A DNA stretch of 37,897 nucleotides from Promethearchaeota archaeon (GCA_016930515.1 JAFGGO010000166.1:1-37897), one strand, 5' to 3'; positions 17,097 to 27,721 are shown, counted from the stretch's first letter. The notes: generated by a model not told the origin, from the sequence alone. A program made the numbers and translations.

Positions 17097-17465
17097 ATGT
17101 TATTGATTCAAATCGTAGAAGACGATTATCCAACAGCAATAATTCTCAAAAAATTGCTGGAAGCCCACGGACACAAGATTATTGGGCTTGCATTTAACGG
17201 AAAAATAGCATTAGATCAGTTTAAATCTCTTGAGATAAAACCTGACATAATTTTAATGGATTATCGAATGCCCATAAAAAACGGGCTCGAAACTTCCATC
17301 GAGATGCTCAAGATCGACGCCCACATTAACATCATTTTTATCAGCGCCGACGATACCATTAAAGACAAGATAATGGCGATTGGAGCTTTCGATCTAATTA
17401 AAAAACCGTTTGATTTTGATGAGATACTTGGTGTCATCAAAAAAATAAGAACACACGAACACTAA
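17097..17465 (+). CDS. CheY-like response regulator receiver
   Basis: A stand-alone receiver domain of 122 residues with the full active site: acidic pair D9/D10, phospho-acceptor D55 in MDYRMP, S83 in ISADD and K103 in IKKPF. It would take a phosphate from a sensor histidine kinase. No output domain and no kinase gene are present in the window, so the partner lies elsewhere. The start is an ATG preceded by an AT-rich promoter (TTATATATA near 17023). Confidence 0.92.
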   Translation: MLLIQIVEDDYPTAIILKKLLEAHGHKIIGLAFNGKIALDQFKSLEIKPDIILMDYRMPIKNGLETSIEMLKIDAHINIIFISADDTIKDKIMAIGAFDLIKKPFDFDEILGVIKKIRTHEH

Positions 17466-17534
17466 GAATTTTCACAAATGTTAATATTTAAAATTTGTTT
17501 TACTACCATTCTCGCACATAATAGGAAAAAGCCT

Positions 17535-18149
17535 TTATTTGTTAGTTTCTTGTAAATCAAGGCGTTCATACACGAGTTTCAACCGATTGGATGTTTCTTG
17601 TTTAACTTGATTATAAATGCTCTGGCCTGTCGAATCGATAGCAATAATCATAGGACCAAAATCCCTAACTTCAAAAAGCCAGAGCGCTTCGGGAGTTCCT
17701 AAATCAAGCCACTCAACTTGTTTAACCCGAGTAATTGTTTTAGCGGCTAAGACCGCCGCACCGCCCGTATATGCTGCATAGACGGCCCCATATTTAATCA
17801 ATGCGTCAGTGGTATCCTTTCCCATACCACCCTTTCCAATAATCATTTTGATACCATATAAATCTATAAACAAAGGTTCGAGCATTTCCATGCGAGCGCT
17901 GGTAGTAGGTCCAGCCGCAACAACTTCCCATTCGTCTTTTTTTTTTTTTACAACGGGCCCACAATGGTAGAGAGCAAGGTTTTTTGTTTTAAAAGGAAAT
18001 TTTTTTCCTTTTACTGCCCATTCAACTGCTCGTTTATGAGCTTCGTCTCGAGCGGTAAATAAAGCGCCCGTAAGGTATACAACATCCATAATCCTTAACT
18101 TACTTACATCGTCTTTAGAAAGAGGTGTTTTCAAATGGATTGTTGTCAT
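17535..18149 (-). CDS. Class I fumarate hydratase, beta subunit
   Basis: This is the C-terminal half of iron-sulfur fumarase (FumA C-terminus/TtdB family), 204 residues. It has HCGPVV, the substrate-binding GPTTSARMEM, GKGGMG and YTGGAAVLAA. Together with the alpha subunit it interconverts fumarate and malate. AGGTG lies about ten bases upstream of the ATG, inside the end of the alpha gene; the two frames are two bases apart. L-tartrate dehydratase is the main alternative, but the neighbouring malate dehydrogenase favours fumarase. Confidence 0.92.
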   Translation of the reverse strand: MTTIHLKTPLSKDDVSKLRIMDVVYLTGALFTARDEAHKRAVEWAVKGKKFPFKTKNLALYHCGPVVKKKKDEWEVVAAGPTTSARMEMLEPLFIDLYGIKMIIGKGGMGKDTTDALIKYGAVYAAYTGGAAVLAAKTITRVKQVEWLDLGTPEALWLFEVRDFGPMIIAIDSTGQSIYNQVKQETSNRLKLVYERLDLQETNK

Positions 18150-18151
18150 TT

Positions 18152-19030
18152 TTATTGCACCTCGTGGGAAATATAATTTACTTTCCCATTATTTGAAATG
18201 TTAACAGAAGCCCTTCGAGCTGCCCAACATTGCACGGCTAATCCAACTGGAAACGAAGCAGGGTGCCTCATCGCTATATCCATGTGAACATCTAACGCTG
18301 TAGTATCTCCACCAAGACCCATGGGGCCTATACCCAAGCTATTTATAGCCTCGAGTAATTCAATTTCCAATGAAGCGATGTCTTTATTTTGGTGTCTTTG
18401 ACCAAGAGGTCTTAAGAGCTGTTCTTTAGCCAATTTTAAACAAATATCGGCACCACCCCCGATGCCGATCCCAACAATTATAGGTGGACATGGCATTCCT
18501 CCCTTTTCGACAATGGAATCTAACACGAACTTTTTCATATCTCTCAATCCTTGACTTGGAGAGAGCATTCCTAACTTGCAGGCGTTTTCCGAGCCTCCAC
18601 CTTTGGGTAGCACGGTTAATTCCAAATTAGACCCTTTTACAACTTTCCAATTAATCCAAGGAATATAGGCACCTATGTTGTCTCCTGAATTCTCCCGAGA
18701 GAGTGGATCAACAGCATTAGGTCTCAGGGGTATTTTTTCAGTGCTTTTTCTAACAGCACTCACAATTATTTGTTCTAATTCGTCAATAAGTGGGAATTTT
18801 GTTCCAACCGTGAGAAAAAAAATGAGAATCCCCGTATCCTGGCAAATTGGGGCAGAATTCATTCTTGCTAATCTTATATTTTCGAGAATCGTTTCTAACT
18901 GGCTTTTTGCAATTGGATTCGTCTCTTTCAGTAAAGCGCTCTCTAATCCCTCTATGACATCATGTGGTAACTCCGTTGTTGCTAACTGTAAGATATTTTC
19001 AATAATTTCTTCCAAATGAGTGGCACGCAC
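18152..19030 (-). CDS. Class I fumarate hydratase, alpha subunit
   Basis: This 292-residue protein is the N-terminal, cluster-bearing half of iron-sulfur fumarase. Likely [4Fe-4S] ligands are among Cys63 in APICQDTG, Cys151 in GSENACKLG and Cys181 in GGMPCPP; Cys197 lies in GGGADIC. It forms the working enzyme with the beta subunit encoded immediately downstream. The GTG start has GAGGGA about eight bases before it. It follows the malate dehydrogenase gene by 31 bases, so malate and fumarate enzymes are made together. Confidence 0.92.
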   Translation of the reverse strand: MRATHLEEIIENILQLATTELPHDVIEGLESALLKETNPIAKSQLETILENIRLARMNSAPICQDTGILIFFLTVGTKFPLIDELEQIIVSAVRKSTEKIPLRPNAVDPLSRENSGDNIGAYIPWINWKVVKGSNLELTVLPKGGGSENACKLGMLSPSQGLRDMKKFVLDSIVEKGGMPCPPIIVGIGIGGGADICLKLAKEQLLRPLGQRHQNKDIASLEIELLEAINSLGIGPMGLGGDTTALDVHMDIAMRHPASFPVGLAVQCWAARRASVNISNNGKVNYISHEVQ

Positions 19031-19061
19031 GGGATTTCCCTCTAAAAATTTCCTATATTTT

Positions 19062-20171
19062 TCAAGATTCGAAGGAAAACTTGTATTGATTTAAATTTAG
19101 CTCCTGTTTCATAACGAGGATGTCTTGTTGTAGATTCTTGTTTATGGGTATGCCGATCTTTTTTCGTTCTATTTCTGCTATATATTCTTTTTCTCCAGCA
19201 GTATATATCTTTTCGGCTCTAGGCTCTTTCTTGGCGCTTCTCAAGTCCCTCATTATATTCCCGGCTGTTTTCTTAAAACTTTCTATCGGTAAAAATCCTT
19301 CAATGTTTATGGCCAAAAAGAAGTGTCCCACTTTCAACCTTTTCTGACCTTCCTCGACGATACCAATGGTGTCTCTCAAGTAAATACCGTCCTGCAGCGC
19401 AGCAGATAATAATTCTACCAAAGTAGCGTACCCATACCCCTTGTATCCCGAAGTGTCTTCACCACGTCCACCAAGTGGTAATAAGGCAGCTTTCTTTTTT
19501 CCCATATCTTCTAAAACCTTGTTGGGATCGGTTTCTGTCGTTCCATCGTCAGTTATGATTACTCCTTCAGGAAGAAGTTTATTGATTCGACTATATACCT
19601 CCACTTTACCTCTCTGAATTATAGAAGTCGCACAATCAAGTAAGAATGGGAATTCTTCATCTGTAGGAGCTCCAAATGTTAATGGATTGGTCCCTAACAT
19701 TGGTTCGACTCCAAAAGTCGGAGGAATGGAGGGACGAGCGTTCGTAACAACCAAACCTATCATGCCCTCCTTAATGGCCATGAGCGAGTAATATCCAGCA
19801 ATTCCAAAATGCGTGGAATTTCTGACAGCAACAGCACCCAATCCATATTTCTTAGCTTTATCTATGGCCATGCTCATCGCTTTATGAGCGATCACATGCC
19901 CCATACCGTTTCCACCGTCGAGAAGTGCTGTAGTTAGCCCATTATTCACTATCGTTATATTTGTTTCGACTTCATAAATTCCTTCCTTAATTCGGTCGTA
20001 ATACATCTTACATCTTTGAATACCGTGGGACTCTATACCGCGGATATCAGAGGTAATTAAAACCTCTGCGATAATCTTGGCGTCGCTTTCGGGAACGCCA
20101 CTACCAATGAAAACGTCTTTCATGAATTGTTCGAGGGTTCCCGCATCAATGTAAGCAATTTCGTCATTCAT
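19062..20171 (-). CDS. LDH2-family malate/L-lactate dehydrogenase
   Basis: A 369-residue NAD(P)-dependent 2-hydroxyacid dehydrogenase of the LDH2/MdhII family, which has its own fold distinct from classical malate dehydrogenase. Visible marks are IRGIESHGIQR with the catalytic His, NSTHFGIAGYYSLMA and GTNPLTFGAPT. Members act on malate, lactate, sulfolactate or ureidoglycolate. Here the fumarase genes directly downstream point to malate. ATG start, first gene of the operon. Confidence 0.9.
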   Translation of the reverse strand: MNDEIAYIDAGTLEQFMKDVFIGSGVPESDAKIIAEVLITSDIRGIESHGIQRCKMYYDRIKEGIYEVETNITIVNNGLTTALLDGGNGMGHVIAHKAMSMAIDKAKKYGLGAVAVRNSTHFGIAGYYSLMAIKEGMIGLVVTNARPSIPPTFGVEPMLGTNPLTFGAPTDEEFPFLLDCATSIIQRGKVEVYSRINKLLPEGVIITDDGTTETDPNKVLEDMGKKKAALLPLGGRGEDTSGYKGYGYATLVELLSAALQDGIYLRDTIGIVEEGQKRLKVGHFFLAINIEGFLPIESFKKTAGNIMRDLRSAKKEPRAEKIYTAGEKEYIAEIERKKIGIPINKNLQQDILVMKQELNLNQYKFSFES

Positions 20172-20391
20172 TGTTATTAATTCATGTTGTTCTTTCTTTG
20201 CTAGAAAACTATTATTTATTCGATATAAGGTTTCGGCATTGAAAATCTCATGAAGATTTTAAAAAAAATTTTTAAAAATATAACTTTAAAAAAAATTTCA
20301 ATTTTAGTCCAAAGGCGTTTATAAAGCATCTTAATTGAAGTTAATTTAAGAGATTTGAAATAATTAAATACAAAAAATTGGAGAAAATTTG

Positions 20392-23300
20392 ATGAAAAAT
20401 CTTCAAAGAATAAAGAAAAACAAATTTTTTAAATTAATACTTATTATTGTTGTTTTAAATTTTGCTCTTTTCTCTTTAATTTTGCCGCATAACGATTCAT
20501 TCAGCAATACGGTAATTATTCTGCAAAGCAATCCACCATATTCTCCGCAGAGTGCTTGTTATCATAAAATCCTCGATCCCTTCGAAATTGACGAGATGGG
20601 ACCAAACGATTGGAAATGGGCAAAGGATAGTGGATTCTGCTATGGTCAAGGAACCTTTGATTGTCCATATGTTATCGAGTGGGCAATTATAGACGCAAAT
20701 CAATCTGGTTCTTGTATCACGATAAAAAACTCGATTGCTCATTTTAAAATTCGAAATTGTAATTTTTCTGGCGTTAGAGAAAGATACTATCCATACGATT
20801 CTCGACGTTCCGCTTCAGCCATTGAACTGCAAAATGTTTCAAGCGGAAATATTGAATGCAATAATTTCAATAGCGATCCAACTTTAGAGTGGTGGCAAAA
20901 TGGTGTTGGAATTTCCATGAGTCAAGCTTGCGAAAATAATCGAATTTCTAAAAATAACATAATTGCTTATTATGACGGTATAGAAATTAAAAATTGCTCG
21001 GGAAATATAATCTGCTACAATAAAATAAGCTCTAATTGGAGAAATGGAATTTACATGTATGACTGCGATAACAACTTTTTAAAAAATAATGATATCTTGG
21101 TCACGGATATGTATAGAGATTATTTCGGTCATGGAATATATTTAGAAAATAGTGAAAATAATGCAATAATTGAAAACAATATAAATGAAAACGATGGATA
21201 CGGTTTGTTTCTTGAAAATAATTGTAATAATAATGTTATAAGTGAAAATCGTGTCAATAGCAATGTATTCGGAGGATTAAAGTTGAATTCAAATTGTCAT
21301 AAAAATATCATTTCGAACAACGAGTTTAACAATAATCATGGTGTGGGAATAACTTGTTTATATAGATGCACTTCCAATAAAATAATTGGAAACGAGGTAA
21401 GTAACAATCGTGAAGGATTTTATATGCGCGATAAAAGCAACAAAAACCTATTATCACATAATAACATTACGAATAACGAATACAGGGGGATTTACTGGTA
21501 TGATTCTGATAATATCAAATTATCTTCTAATTACATGATCAATAACGGCGAATACGCACTATATCTATTAGGCTGTGTTAACGCAACCGTGTCAGGAAAT
21601 GTGGCAAATAATAATGACAAACGTGGGATATATTTATGGAACTGCGATAATGTAAATGTATCGGGAAACACGGCGAGCAATAATGGCATGCACGGAATTT
21701 ATTTACTTGGCTGCGACAACTCAACCGTATCGGGAAATATGGCAAGCAATGATGCCCAATACGGAATAATGATATCAATGTGTTATAATGGCTTATTATA
21801 TGATAACAAAATGTTTGAATGTGGTTTGTGCGTTGGAGGAAGTATCGAGGTTTATTCTTCTTATAAAATAAACACTTCAAATAAAGTAAACGAGAAACCG
21901 ATTTATTATTATGTGAACAAGACCGGATTGAAATCCAATGATTTTTACAATGCGGGACAAATCATCTTGATTGAATGCAACGATAGTCAGATATCTCAAA
22001 TAAACGCATCTAATACATCTATAGGCATTACATTATGGGGTTGTTCTAATATTAAAATATTGGAGTGTATTTTAAATAAGAATCGATTTTATGGAATTAA
22101 AGTGCTTGATTCTTCTAGCAATATGATAATTGGAAATATAATGGAAGACAATCGTGAAGATGGAATTCAATTGCAAAATTCTCCTGGAAATATATTGAGA
22201 AATAATAAAATATGGAATGGTGGTTTAGAAATTTATCAATGGGAGCCGCTGGATAATTTACGATCGAATATAATTGATGTTTCCAATCAAGTAAACGAAA
22301 AACCATTATATTACTATGTTGATAAAATAAATTTGGAGCCCACTGCTTTTCAGAACGCTGGACAGATATTCTTGATTAATTGCAATAAATGTGAAGTGTC
22401 TGGAATAAATACATTTAATACATCAACAGGTATCTTTATGTCCGCTAGTTCCAATAATAATATTCACGACAATGCTTTAAATTATCATCGAATCTCTGGA
22501 TTAATCTTATACAATAGTTCAAATAATAATATTTCACACAATATTATCACAAATAATACGAAAACGGGAATAAATATGATATCTTATTCAAGCAATAATC
22601 TTGTGTTTAATAACATGATAAGTAATAATGGCGATAGAGGGGTTTATATTTATTATGAATGCTTGAATAATGTTATTCTCAGGAATTATATCATGCATAA
22701 TCAAAACGAGGGCATTTATTTGAGCAGTTGTAAAAGCAATTCGCTTTTACAAAATAAAATTGCGTATAACAAAAGGGATGGAATCCAAATTTCAGCAAAC
22801 GCCAATAATTTTTTAGAAAATAATGTTAGCTTTAACGGTAATAACGGAATGAATTTTGAATATGGTGAAAATAACAAATTCATTAGAAACACTGTAAATG
22901 ACAATATTTTGAGCGGAATTAGTTTATATTATAGCAATAATAATTATGTATCAGAAAACAAGATAAGCAACAATTCAAACGGGATCCAAATTTATTATCA
23001 ATCTGCTAATAATATTATTTCAAAAAACGATGTTTACTCAAATAAACATAGTGGAATTTACCTCTCGAACAATGCATGTAATACGACCGTTATTGGAAAT
23101 ACTATAAGATTTAATTCGCATTCTGGTATATATCTTACAAATGTGATTGATAGCGTTTTTTTAAAAAATACCGTTAATAACAATTCTGGATATGGATTCT
23201 ATGTAAATTGGTTTTCTATGAAGAATAATTTCTCTGATAACGAGGTAAAATATAATAATTTTGATGGAATCCTAATAGGCGATCAAAATAGTAATAATAA

Positions 23301-24132
23301 TACTTATTTAAGAAATATTATCATGGGTAATATGAGAAATGGAATATACATTAATGGTTATGCTTATTACAATCAAATTGAACAAAATATGATCTGTGAA
23401 AATCAAGAAAATGGCATTTTTATCTATAATGGAAGGGAAAATTCCATTTTAAGTAACACAATAAAAAAAAACAAGAATCATGGAATAATTATAATCGGTA
23501 ATAGCTACAAAAATGTTATGTTCCTCAATATATTCGTTGAAAACAGAGTTAATGCGGTCGATAACGGATCTTTCGATCAATGGAATGATGAACCCTTAGT
23601 AAATTTTTGGGATAATGGGAGTATGGGAAACTTTTGGGACGATTATGAAGGTATCGATAACAACGGAGATGGAATTGGAGACACGCCTTATCAAATCAAG
23701 GGGTCTGTAGGATCTCGAGACATGTGCCCATTAATGGATGAAAAATCAGAAATGGTCGTGGACTTTATCGTAAACGCAACCGATGTCTTTTCAGGTCAAT
23801 GGATACAATTTTCTTTTACAGGCTTTATAGTCGGTTCCAATATATCCTTTAATTGGGAATTCGGAGATGGAACCATTTCAAATGAAAAAAATCCAACACA
23901 TCAATTTATGACTCCAGGAAATTTTGTTGTGAAATTAAGTATAATTGACGCTTGGAATAAAGTATATTCCAAAGAGTCCATCGTTGTTGTCATTGAATTG
24001 TCCAGGTCTGATAGTTATAATAATGATACATTTAAAACAACCACTCCAAATGGTCTCATTGCCTTAATTGTGAGTTTGCTGGCAATGGTGGGCATTATTT
24101 CTACGGTTCAGATCGTAAATAAAAGAAAATAA
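20392..24132 (+). CDS. Giant NosD-like right-handed beta-helix surface protein with PKD domain
   Basis: About 1246 residues. An N-terminal signal/anchor helix (KFFKLILIIVVLNFALFSLI) is followed by some 900 residues of ~23-residue beta-helix turns of the type NxxxxGIxLxxSxNNxIxxN. A NosD-like unit VNEKP(I/L)YYYV...NAGQI occurs twice, near 505 and 650. A NFWDDYEGIDNNGDGIGDTPY block closes the helix. A PKD domain (FNWEFGDGTISNEKNPTHQF) is near 1145-1205 and one C-terminal helix with NKRK follows. It is probably displayed outside the cell and anchored at both ends or after signal cleavage at the C-terminus. GGAG eight bases before the ATG fixes the start; the TTG just before is less likely. Confidence 0.85.
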   Translation: MKNLQRIKKNKFFKLILIIVVLNFALFSLILPHNDSFSNTVIILQSNPPYSPQSACYHKILDPFEIDEMGPNDWKWAKDSGFCYGQGTFDCPYVIEWAIIDANQSGSCITIKNSIAHFKIRNCNFSGVRERYYPYDSRRSASAIELQNVSSGNIECNNFNSDPTLEWWQNGVGISMSQACENNRISKNNIIAYYDGIEIKNCSGNIICYNKISSNWRNGIYMYDCDNNFLKNNDILVTDMYRDYFGHGIYLENSENNAIIENNINENDGYGLFLENNCNNNVISENRVNSNVFGGLKLNSNCHKNIISNNEFNNNHGVGITCLYRCTSNKIIGNEVSNNREGFYMRDKSNKNLLSHNNITNNEYRGIYWYDSDNIKLSSNYMINNGEYALYLLGCVNATVSGNVANNNDKRGIYLWNCDNVNVSGNTASNNGMHGIYLLGCDNSTVSGNMASNDAQYGIMISMCYNGLLYDNKMFECGLCVGGSIEVYSSYKINTSNKVNEKPIYYYVNKTGLKSNDFYNAGQIILIECNDSQISQINASNTSIGITLWGCSNIKILECILNKNRFYGIKVLDSSSNMIIGNIMEDNREDGIQLQNSPGNILRNNKIWNGGLEIYQWEPLDNLRSNIIDVSNQVNEKPLYYYVDKINLEPTAFQNAGQIFLINCNKCEVSGINTFNTSTGIFMSASSNNNIHDNALNYHRISGLILYNSSNNNISHNIITNNTKTGINMISYSSNNLVFNNMISNNGDRGVYIYYECLNNVILRNYIMHNQNEGIYLSSCKSNSLLQNKIAYNKRDGIQISANANNFLENNVSFNGNNGMNFEYGENNKFIRNTVNDNILSGISLYYSNNNYVSENKISNNSNGIQIYYQSANNIISKNDVYSNKHSGIYLSNNACNTTVIGNTIRFNSHSGIYLTNVIDSVFLKNTVNNNSGYGFYVNWFSMKNNFSDNEVKYNNFDGILIGDQNSNNNTYLRNIIMGNMRNGIYINGYAYYNQIEQNMICENQENGIFIYNGRENSILSNTIKKNKNHGIIIIGNSYKNVMFLNIFVENRVNAVDNGSFDQWNDEPLVNFWDNGSMGNFWDDYEGIDNNGDGIGDTPYQIKGSVGSRDMCPLMDEKSEMVVDFIVNATDVFSGQWIQFSFTGFIVGSNISFNWEFGDGTISNEKNPTHQFMTPGNFVVKLSIIDAWNKVYSKESIVVVIELSRSDSYNNDTFKTTTPNGLIALIVSLLAMVGIISTVQIVNKRK

Positions 24133-24331
24133 ATATTCTCCTTTACATTCTACCATTATTTTTTTAATACTGCACTTTTTCACCATATCACTTTATAAAG
24201 AAAAAGTTAATAAAGTAAAGTAAGAATTCAATTCAATTATCAAGATTAATTCAAAATTCTCTATGATTAGTTTAAATAAAGCTGATAATTGAGTTAATTA
24301 TACAATCTACTAAAAGAAGTGAATTTTTCAA

Positions 24332-26545
24332 ATGAAAAACAGTCTAGGCACAAGCAACAGAGTACTAGAGATCAAAATAGCTTTTAGATCTCTTTTAAAA
24401 AGACCTATTAGGAGCATATTTACAATCTTATCGGTTGTTCTTGGAGTTAGCATTTTTTTCGCCGTTAACATTGCAATGGACTCAATTGAACAATCAATTA
24501 TCGTCCATTTAGATGAAGAACTATTTGGTTATGTGAATCAATGGATTTATTTGTTGAAGGGCGTTTTTACGATGCTATCAACAATGTCGTTATTTATTTG
24601 CGTGATTATCATAAAAAATTTGATGGAGATGACGAAAGAAGACCAATTATACGAGTTAGGCTTACTAAGAACGGTTGGATGCTCGAAGCGCGGGATTTTT
24701 ATGGTTTTTTTCTATCAAGTAATGATTATTTCCGTTGTAGGCATGATTTTAGGGCTCTTAACTGGTTACCTGATGTCTTTCTTATTGCTCGATCCATTTA
24801 AAGAAATGCTTAGCTCCTTTGCCTCCATTACAACGGAATACGAAATTCAGTTACATATTAGCGTACAGACCGTAATTATAGGAACTCTAGCGGGTCTCCT
24901 TGTCCCTCTCATATTTGGTACGATACCTGCTATTGCGGCAGGAAGGTCTCAAATAATAGCCACCCTCAATTCCAAAGTTAACGATAAAAGCAAGATATCA
25001 AAGTCGCTCAAATTTATAGCTTTTCAAGTCATCCTTTCTTTAATTTTAATAGGATTGGGGATCTACTTGATACTCTTTAGTTTTAATAGTTTATTATCGT
25101 TTCAAATTAATCCCACCAACGAAGCCAATATTGCTGTGATATTTATCCTGATATCCTCTTTGATTTTCATTTTAGGATGCACTACATTGGGAGCATTGAT
25201 TCTTCCATATTTAACACTAGCGCTTTCTTACATTTTTAAACCTTTAATCGGAAAGATGAGAGTTATCAGCTATAGAAATCTAATTAGAAATTCGCGAAGG
25301 ACAAAGAATACATTCTTGATGATTACCATCAGCATTTCGTTTCTTATAGCCGTAAATATTGCAATTCATTCCATCAAAGCGGGAATCGTCCCAGGTGCTC
25401 GCATGCGGTTTGGTGGCGATATTATTCTTTCAAATGGAAATTGGACTCACCACCAATCGACCATTCCAATCGATACAGCCGAGTTAATAGCTGAAATTGA
25501 TGATGTGGAAGAGGTTTGTGCGTATAAAAACTCTCTTTCTTGGAATGGTTTTACAATGTGTGATGGATTTGGAATCAATTACCAAAAAGAACGTTTTGGA
25601 TTGTTAGTCATCAACACGAGTAGTTACACAAAGATGCATTCGTCTTCGATATATTCATATCAGGATTCGAAAAACTTTTTTGATTTCATCCATCAACTAG
25701 ATGATATTGGATCGGTGATTTTACAAGATGGGCTTTTAGAAACTATCGGAAAAAAGAAGGGAGATCTAATAAACGTGACTACAGCATATACAAACGATAT
25801 TTTTCCTACAATTAGCTCAAACTTGGAAGTCGTTGGAGTGTTTAATATCCTCCCTGCTGTATGGAGCAGTTGGTATCAATACGAGATCGAACATTATACT
25901 GCGATAATTTCTTGGAAAACATATTTCGCTCTGACGGGATCAAATTACAGCACATCAACCGGTAATTTTTGGGTACAATGCGACGATCCTTATAATGCAG
26001 ATATAGTTAAAAACGACATCAAGAATTTATATCAAGCATTAGGTCCCCCATGGAATAGCCCTTACATCGATTTTAGAAACCCTTGGATAGTAACGACCAT
26101 ATCGGAAGACATCTCGATAACTCGTGAAATCGTAAATGTTGTACTCATTATAATCATATCCATCTTATTGATGGCGTTAGTGGTTTCAATGTTAGGGTTT
26201 CTCATATCAATGGAGATGAGCGTAAATAAGAGAAGATCAGAATTAGGGATATTAAGATCCATTGGTTTTTCTAAAAAGCAAATAATTCGAATGATATTTG
26301 GTGAAACGGCTATAATTACTATAGCGTCTCTCATTGCAGGTATTTTAATTGGTTTGATAACGGGTTTCCTTATTTCAAGGGTTCCGTTCTTGGCATATTT
26401 ACCCTTGATTTTTACGATAAATTGGATTGATATCGCATTATTAACAATTATTACCGCTTTTTTAGGAATTGTGGCTTCTATTATTCCAGCCTTCAAGACA
26501 ACAAAATTAAATGTAATGGAATCAATTAATAAAAGGAGGGTATAA
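24332..26545 (+). CDS. FtsX-like ABC transporter permease
   Basis: A 737-residue MacB/FtsX-type permease with two FtsX modules. The C-terminal module is normal: helix at ~327-345, a ~240-residue extracellular MacB-like domain, then three helices around LGFLISMEMSVNKRRSELGILRSIGFSKKQI. In the N-terminal module only ~28 residues separate the first and second helices, so the first extracellular domain is missing. Two extra helices join the modules (~225-300). With the ATPase gene seven bases downstream it should form an exporter or a force-transmitting complex for lipoproteins or peptides. ATG start. Confidence 0.88.
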   Translation: MKNSLGTSNRVLEIKIAFRSLLKRPIRSIFTILSVVLGVSIFFAVNIAMDSIEQSIIVHLDEELFGYVNQWIYLLKGVFTMLSTMSLFICVIIIKNLMEMTKEDQLYELGLLRTVGCSKRGIFMVFFYQVMIISVVGMILGLLTGYLMSFLLLDPFKEMLSSFASITTEYEIQLHISVQTVIIGTLAGLLVPLIFGTIPAIAAGRSQIIATLNSKVNDKSKISKSLKFIAFQVILSLILIGLGIYLILFSFNSLLSFQINPTNEANIAVIFILISSLIFILGCTTLGALILPYLTLALSYIFKPLIGKMRVISYRNLIRNSRRTKNTFLMITISISFLIAVNIAIHSIKAGIVPGARMRFGGDIILSNGNWTHHQSTIPIDTAELIAEIDDVEEVCAYKNSLSWNGFTMCDGFGINYQKERFGLLVINTSSYTKMHSSSIYSYQDSKNFFDFIHQLDDIGSVILQDGLLETIGKKKGDLINVTTAYTNDIFPTISSNLEVVGVFNILPAVWSSWYQYEIEHYTAIISWKTYFALTGSNYSTSTGNFWVQCDDPYNADIVKNDIKNLYQALGPPWNSPYIDFRNPWIVTTISEDISITREIVNVVLIIIISILLMALVVSMLGFLISMEMSVNKRRSELGILRSIGFSKKQIIRMIFGETAIITIASLIAGILIGLITGFLISRVPFLAYLPLIFTINWIDIALLTIITAFLGIVASIIPAFKTTKLNVMESINKRRV

Positions 26546-26552
26546 GAAAAAA

Positions 26553-27245
26553 ATGAAAGAACTAACTATTAAAAAGAACGAAATTCTTGTTTTAAAAGAC
26601 ATTTACAAGACATACAATCTTGGAAAAACTAATGTAAACGCCTTGAACGGAATTTCATTATCGATAAAGAAAGGCGAGTTCGTATCAATCATGGGTCCAT
26701 CTGGATCGGGGAAAACCACGTTATTAAATATAATGGGATCGCTGGATCACCCCACGAATGGCAAGGTTTATGTCAACGGTAAAGATACATCAAAGATGGA
26801 CGACTCCGAATTGACACGGTTAAGGCGACATGAAATTGGATTCATATTTCAATTTTTTAACCTCATTCCTGTTCTTACAAGCTATGAAAACATTGAACTT
26901 CCCTTAATAGTTATAGGAATGGAAAAAGATCAGAGAAAGAAACGAGTATTAGAATTATTAGAAAGAATGGAAATAGAACATCGAGCAGGGCATAAACCTG
27001 ACGAACTTTCTGGAGGAGAAAGACAAAGAGTCGCCATAGCTCGAGCTCTTGCAAATCGCCCAAGTATTATTTTAGCCGATGAAATTACTGGAGATCTTGA
27101 CTCTAAAACGGGAGAAAAAATCATCGATTTGATTATCGAATTAAATCGTTCTGAAAATCAATCTTTCGTCATAATTACGCACGATCTTAAAGTTGCTGAA
27201 AGCACTTCGCTCATATATAATATTGAAGATGGAAAATTAATTTAA
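26553..27245 (+). CDS. ABC transporter ATP-binding protein (LolD/MacB type)
   Basis: A 230-residue ATPase with Walker [11 protein letters not shown]-loop FQFFNLIP, signature [15 protein letters not shown], Walker [13 protein letters not shown] and H-loop ITHD. The [19 protein letters not shown] stretch is usual for the MacB/LolD group that works with FtsX permeases. GGAGG overlaps the end of the permease gene, and the ATG follows its stop by seven bases. The unusual ITG in place of PTG after Walker B is minor. Confidence 0.95.
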   Translation: MKELTIKKNEILVLKDIYKTYNLGKTNVNALNGISLSIKKGEFVSIMGPSGSGKTTLLNIMGSLDHPTNGKVYVNGKDTSKMDDSELTRLRRHEIGFIFQFFNLIPVLTSYENIELPLIVIGMEKDQRKKRVLELLERMEIEHRAGHKPDELSGGERQRVAIARALANRPSIILADEITGDLDSKTGEKIIDLIIELNRSENQSFVIITHDLKVAESTSLIYNIEDGKLI

Positions 27246-27284
27246 AAATAAATCTTTCTTTCTTTTTTTTTCTTTTATTAATAA

Positions 27285-27641
27285 TACATATTTAAACAAT
27301 TATATACTACTTATTTTCTCAAAAATGAAAATAATAATTTTGATCTTACAGAGGATAAAATAGATAATTTATTTGAAACTCTTCCTGATGTAATCTGCTA
27401 TTTGGAGTCTCTCAGAGAGTTGAGATGTTCCGACAATAAAATCAAGTCGTTACCTGGCTTCTTTTCTAAATTAAGCAAACTAAATTATTTTATAGCGAAC
27501 AATAATTGCTTGACCGAATTTCCCGATGTCTTGCTGGATTTACCAATATTACGGTCGTTGGAACTTTCAGGCAATCAAATCAAAAAATTTCCAAAGCGAG
27601 TAGGCAAGGGCAAGCATGTTGGCAAGGGAATTTACGAATGA
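27285..27641 (+). pseudogene. LRR protein fragment without a start codon
   Basis: The open frame begins after a stop at 27282 and reads KNENNNFDLTEDKIDNLF, then LRR units LRELRCSDNKIKSLPGFF, LNYFIANNNCLTEFPDVL and LRSLELSGNQIKKFP. No ATG, GTG or TTG precedes the coding signal; the ATG at 27325 is in another frame and stops at 27361. The last residues (KRVGKGKHVGKGIYE) are low-complexity and not LRR. It is therefore damaged at both ends. An EamA fragment lies convergently 80 bases on, the same arrangement as at 12.2-13.4 kb. Confidence 0.65.
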
Positions 27642-27721
27642 ATGTTATTGGTTTTTATTGAAAATTATTTAGTTTTTATTTTCTTATGATTGAAATATGG
27701 TTTAAAGACCTGATGATGAAT

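Noticed and set aside
20900..23500. Short periodic repeats as a CRISPR-like array or satellite
   Set aside because: The period reflects beta-helix turns in one long open frame; the DNA units are not identical and there are no spacers.
24541..24801. Overlapping frame inside the permease gene
   Set aside because: It lies in another frame of a clear FtsX permease and has no motif or ribosome site.
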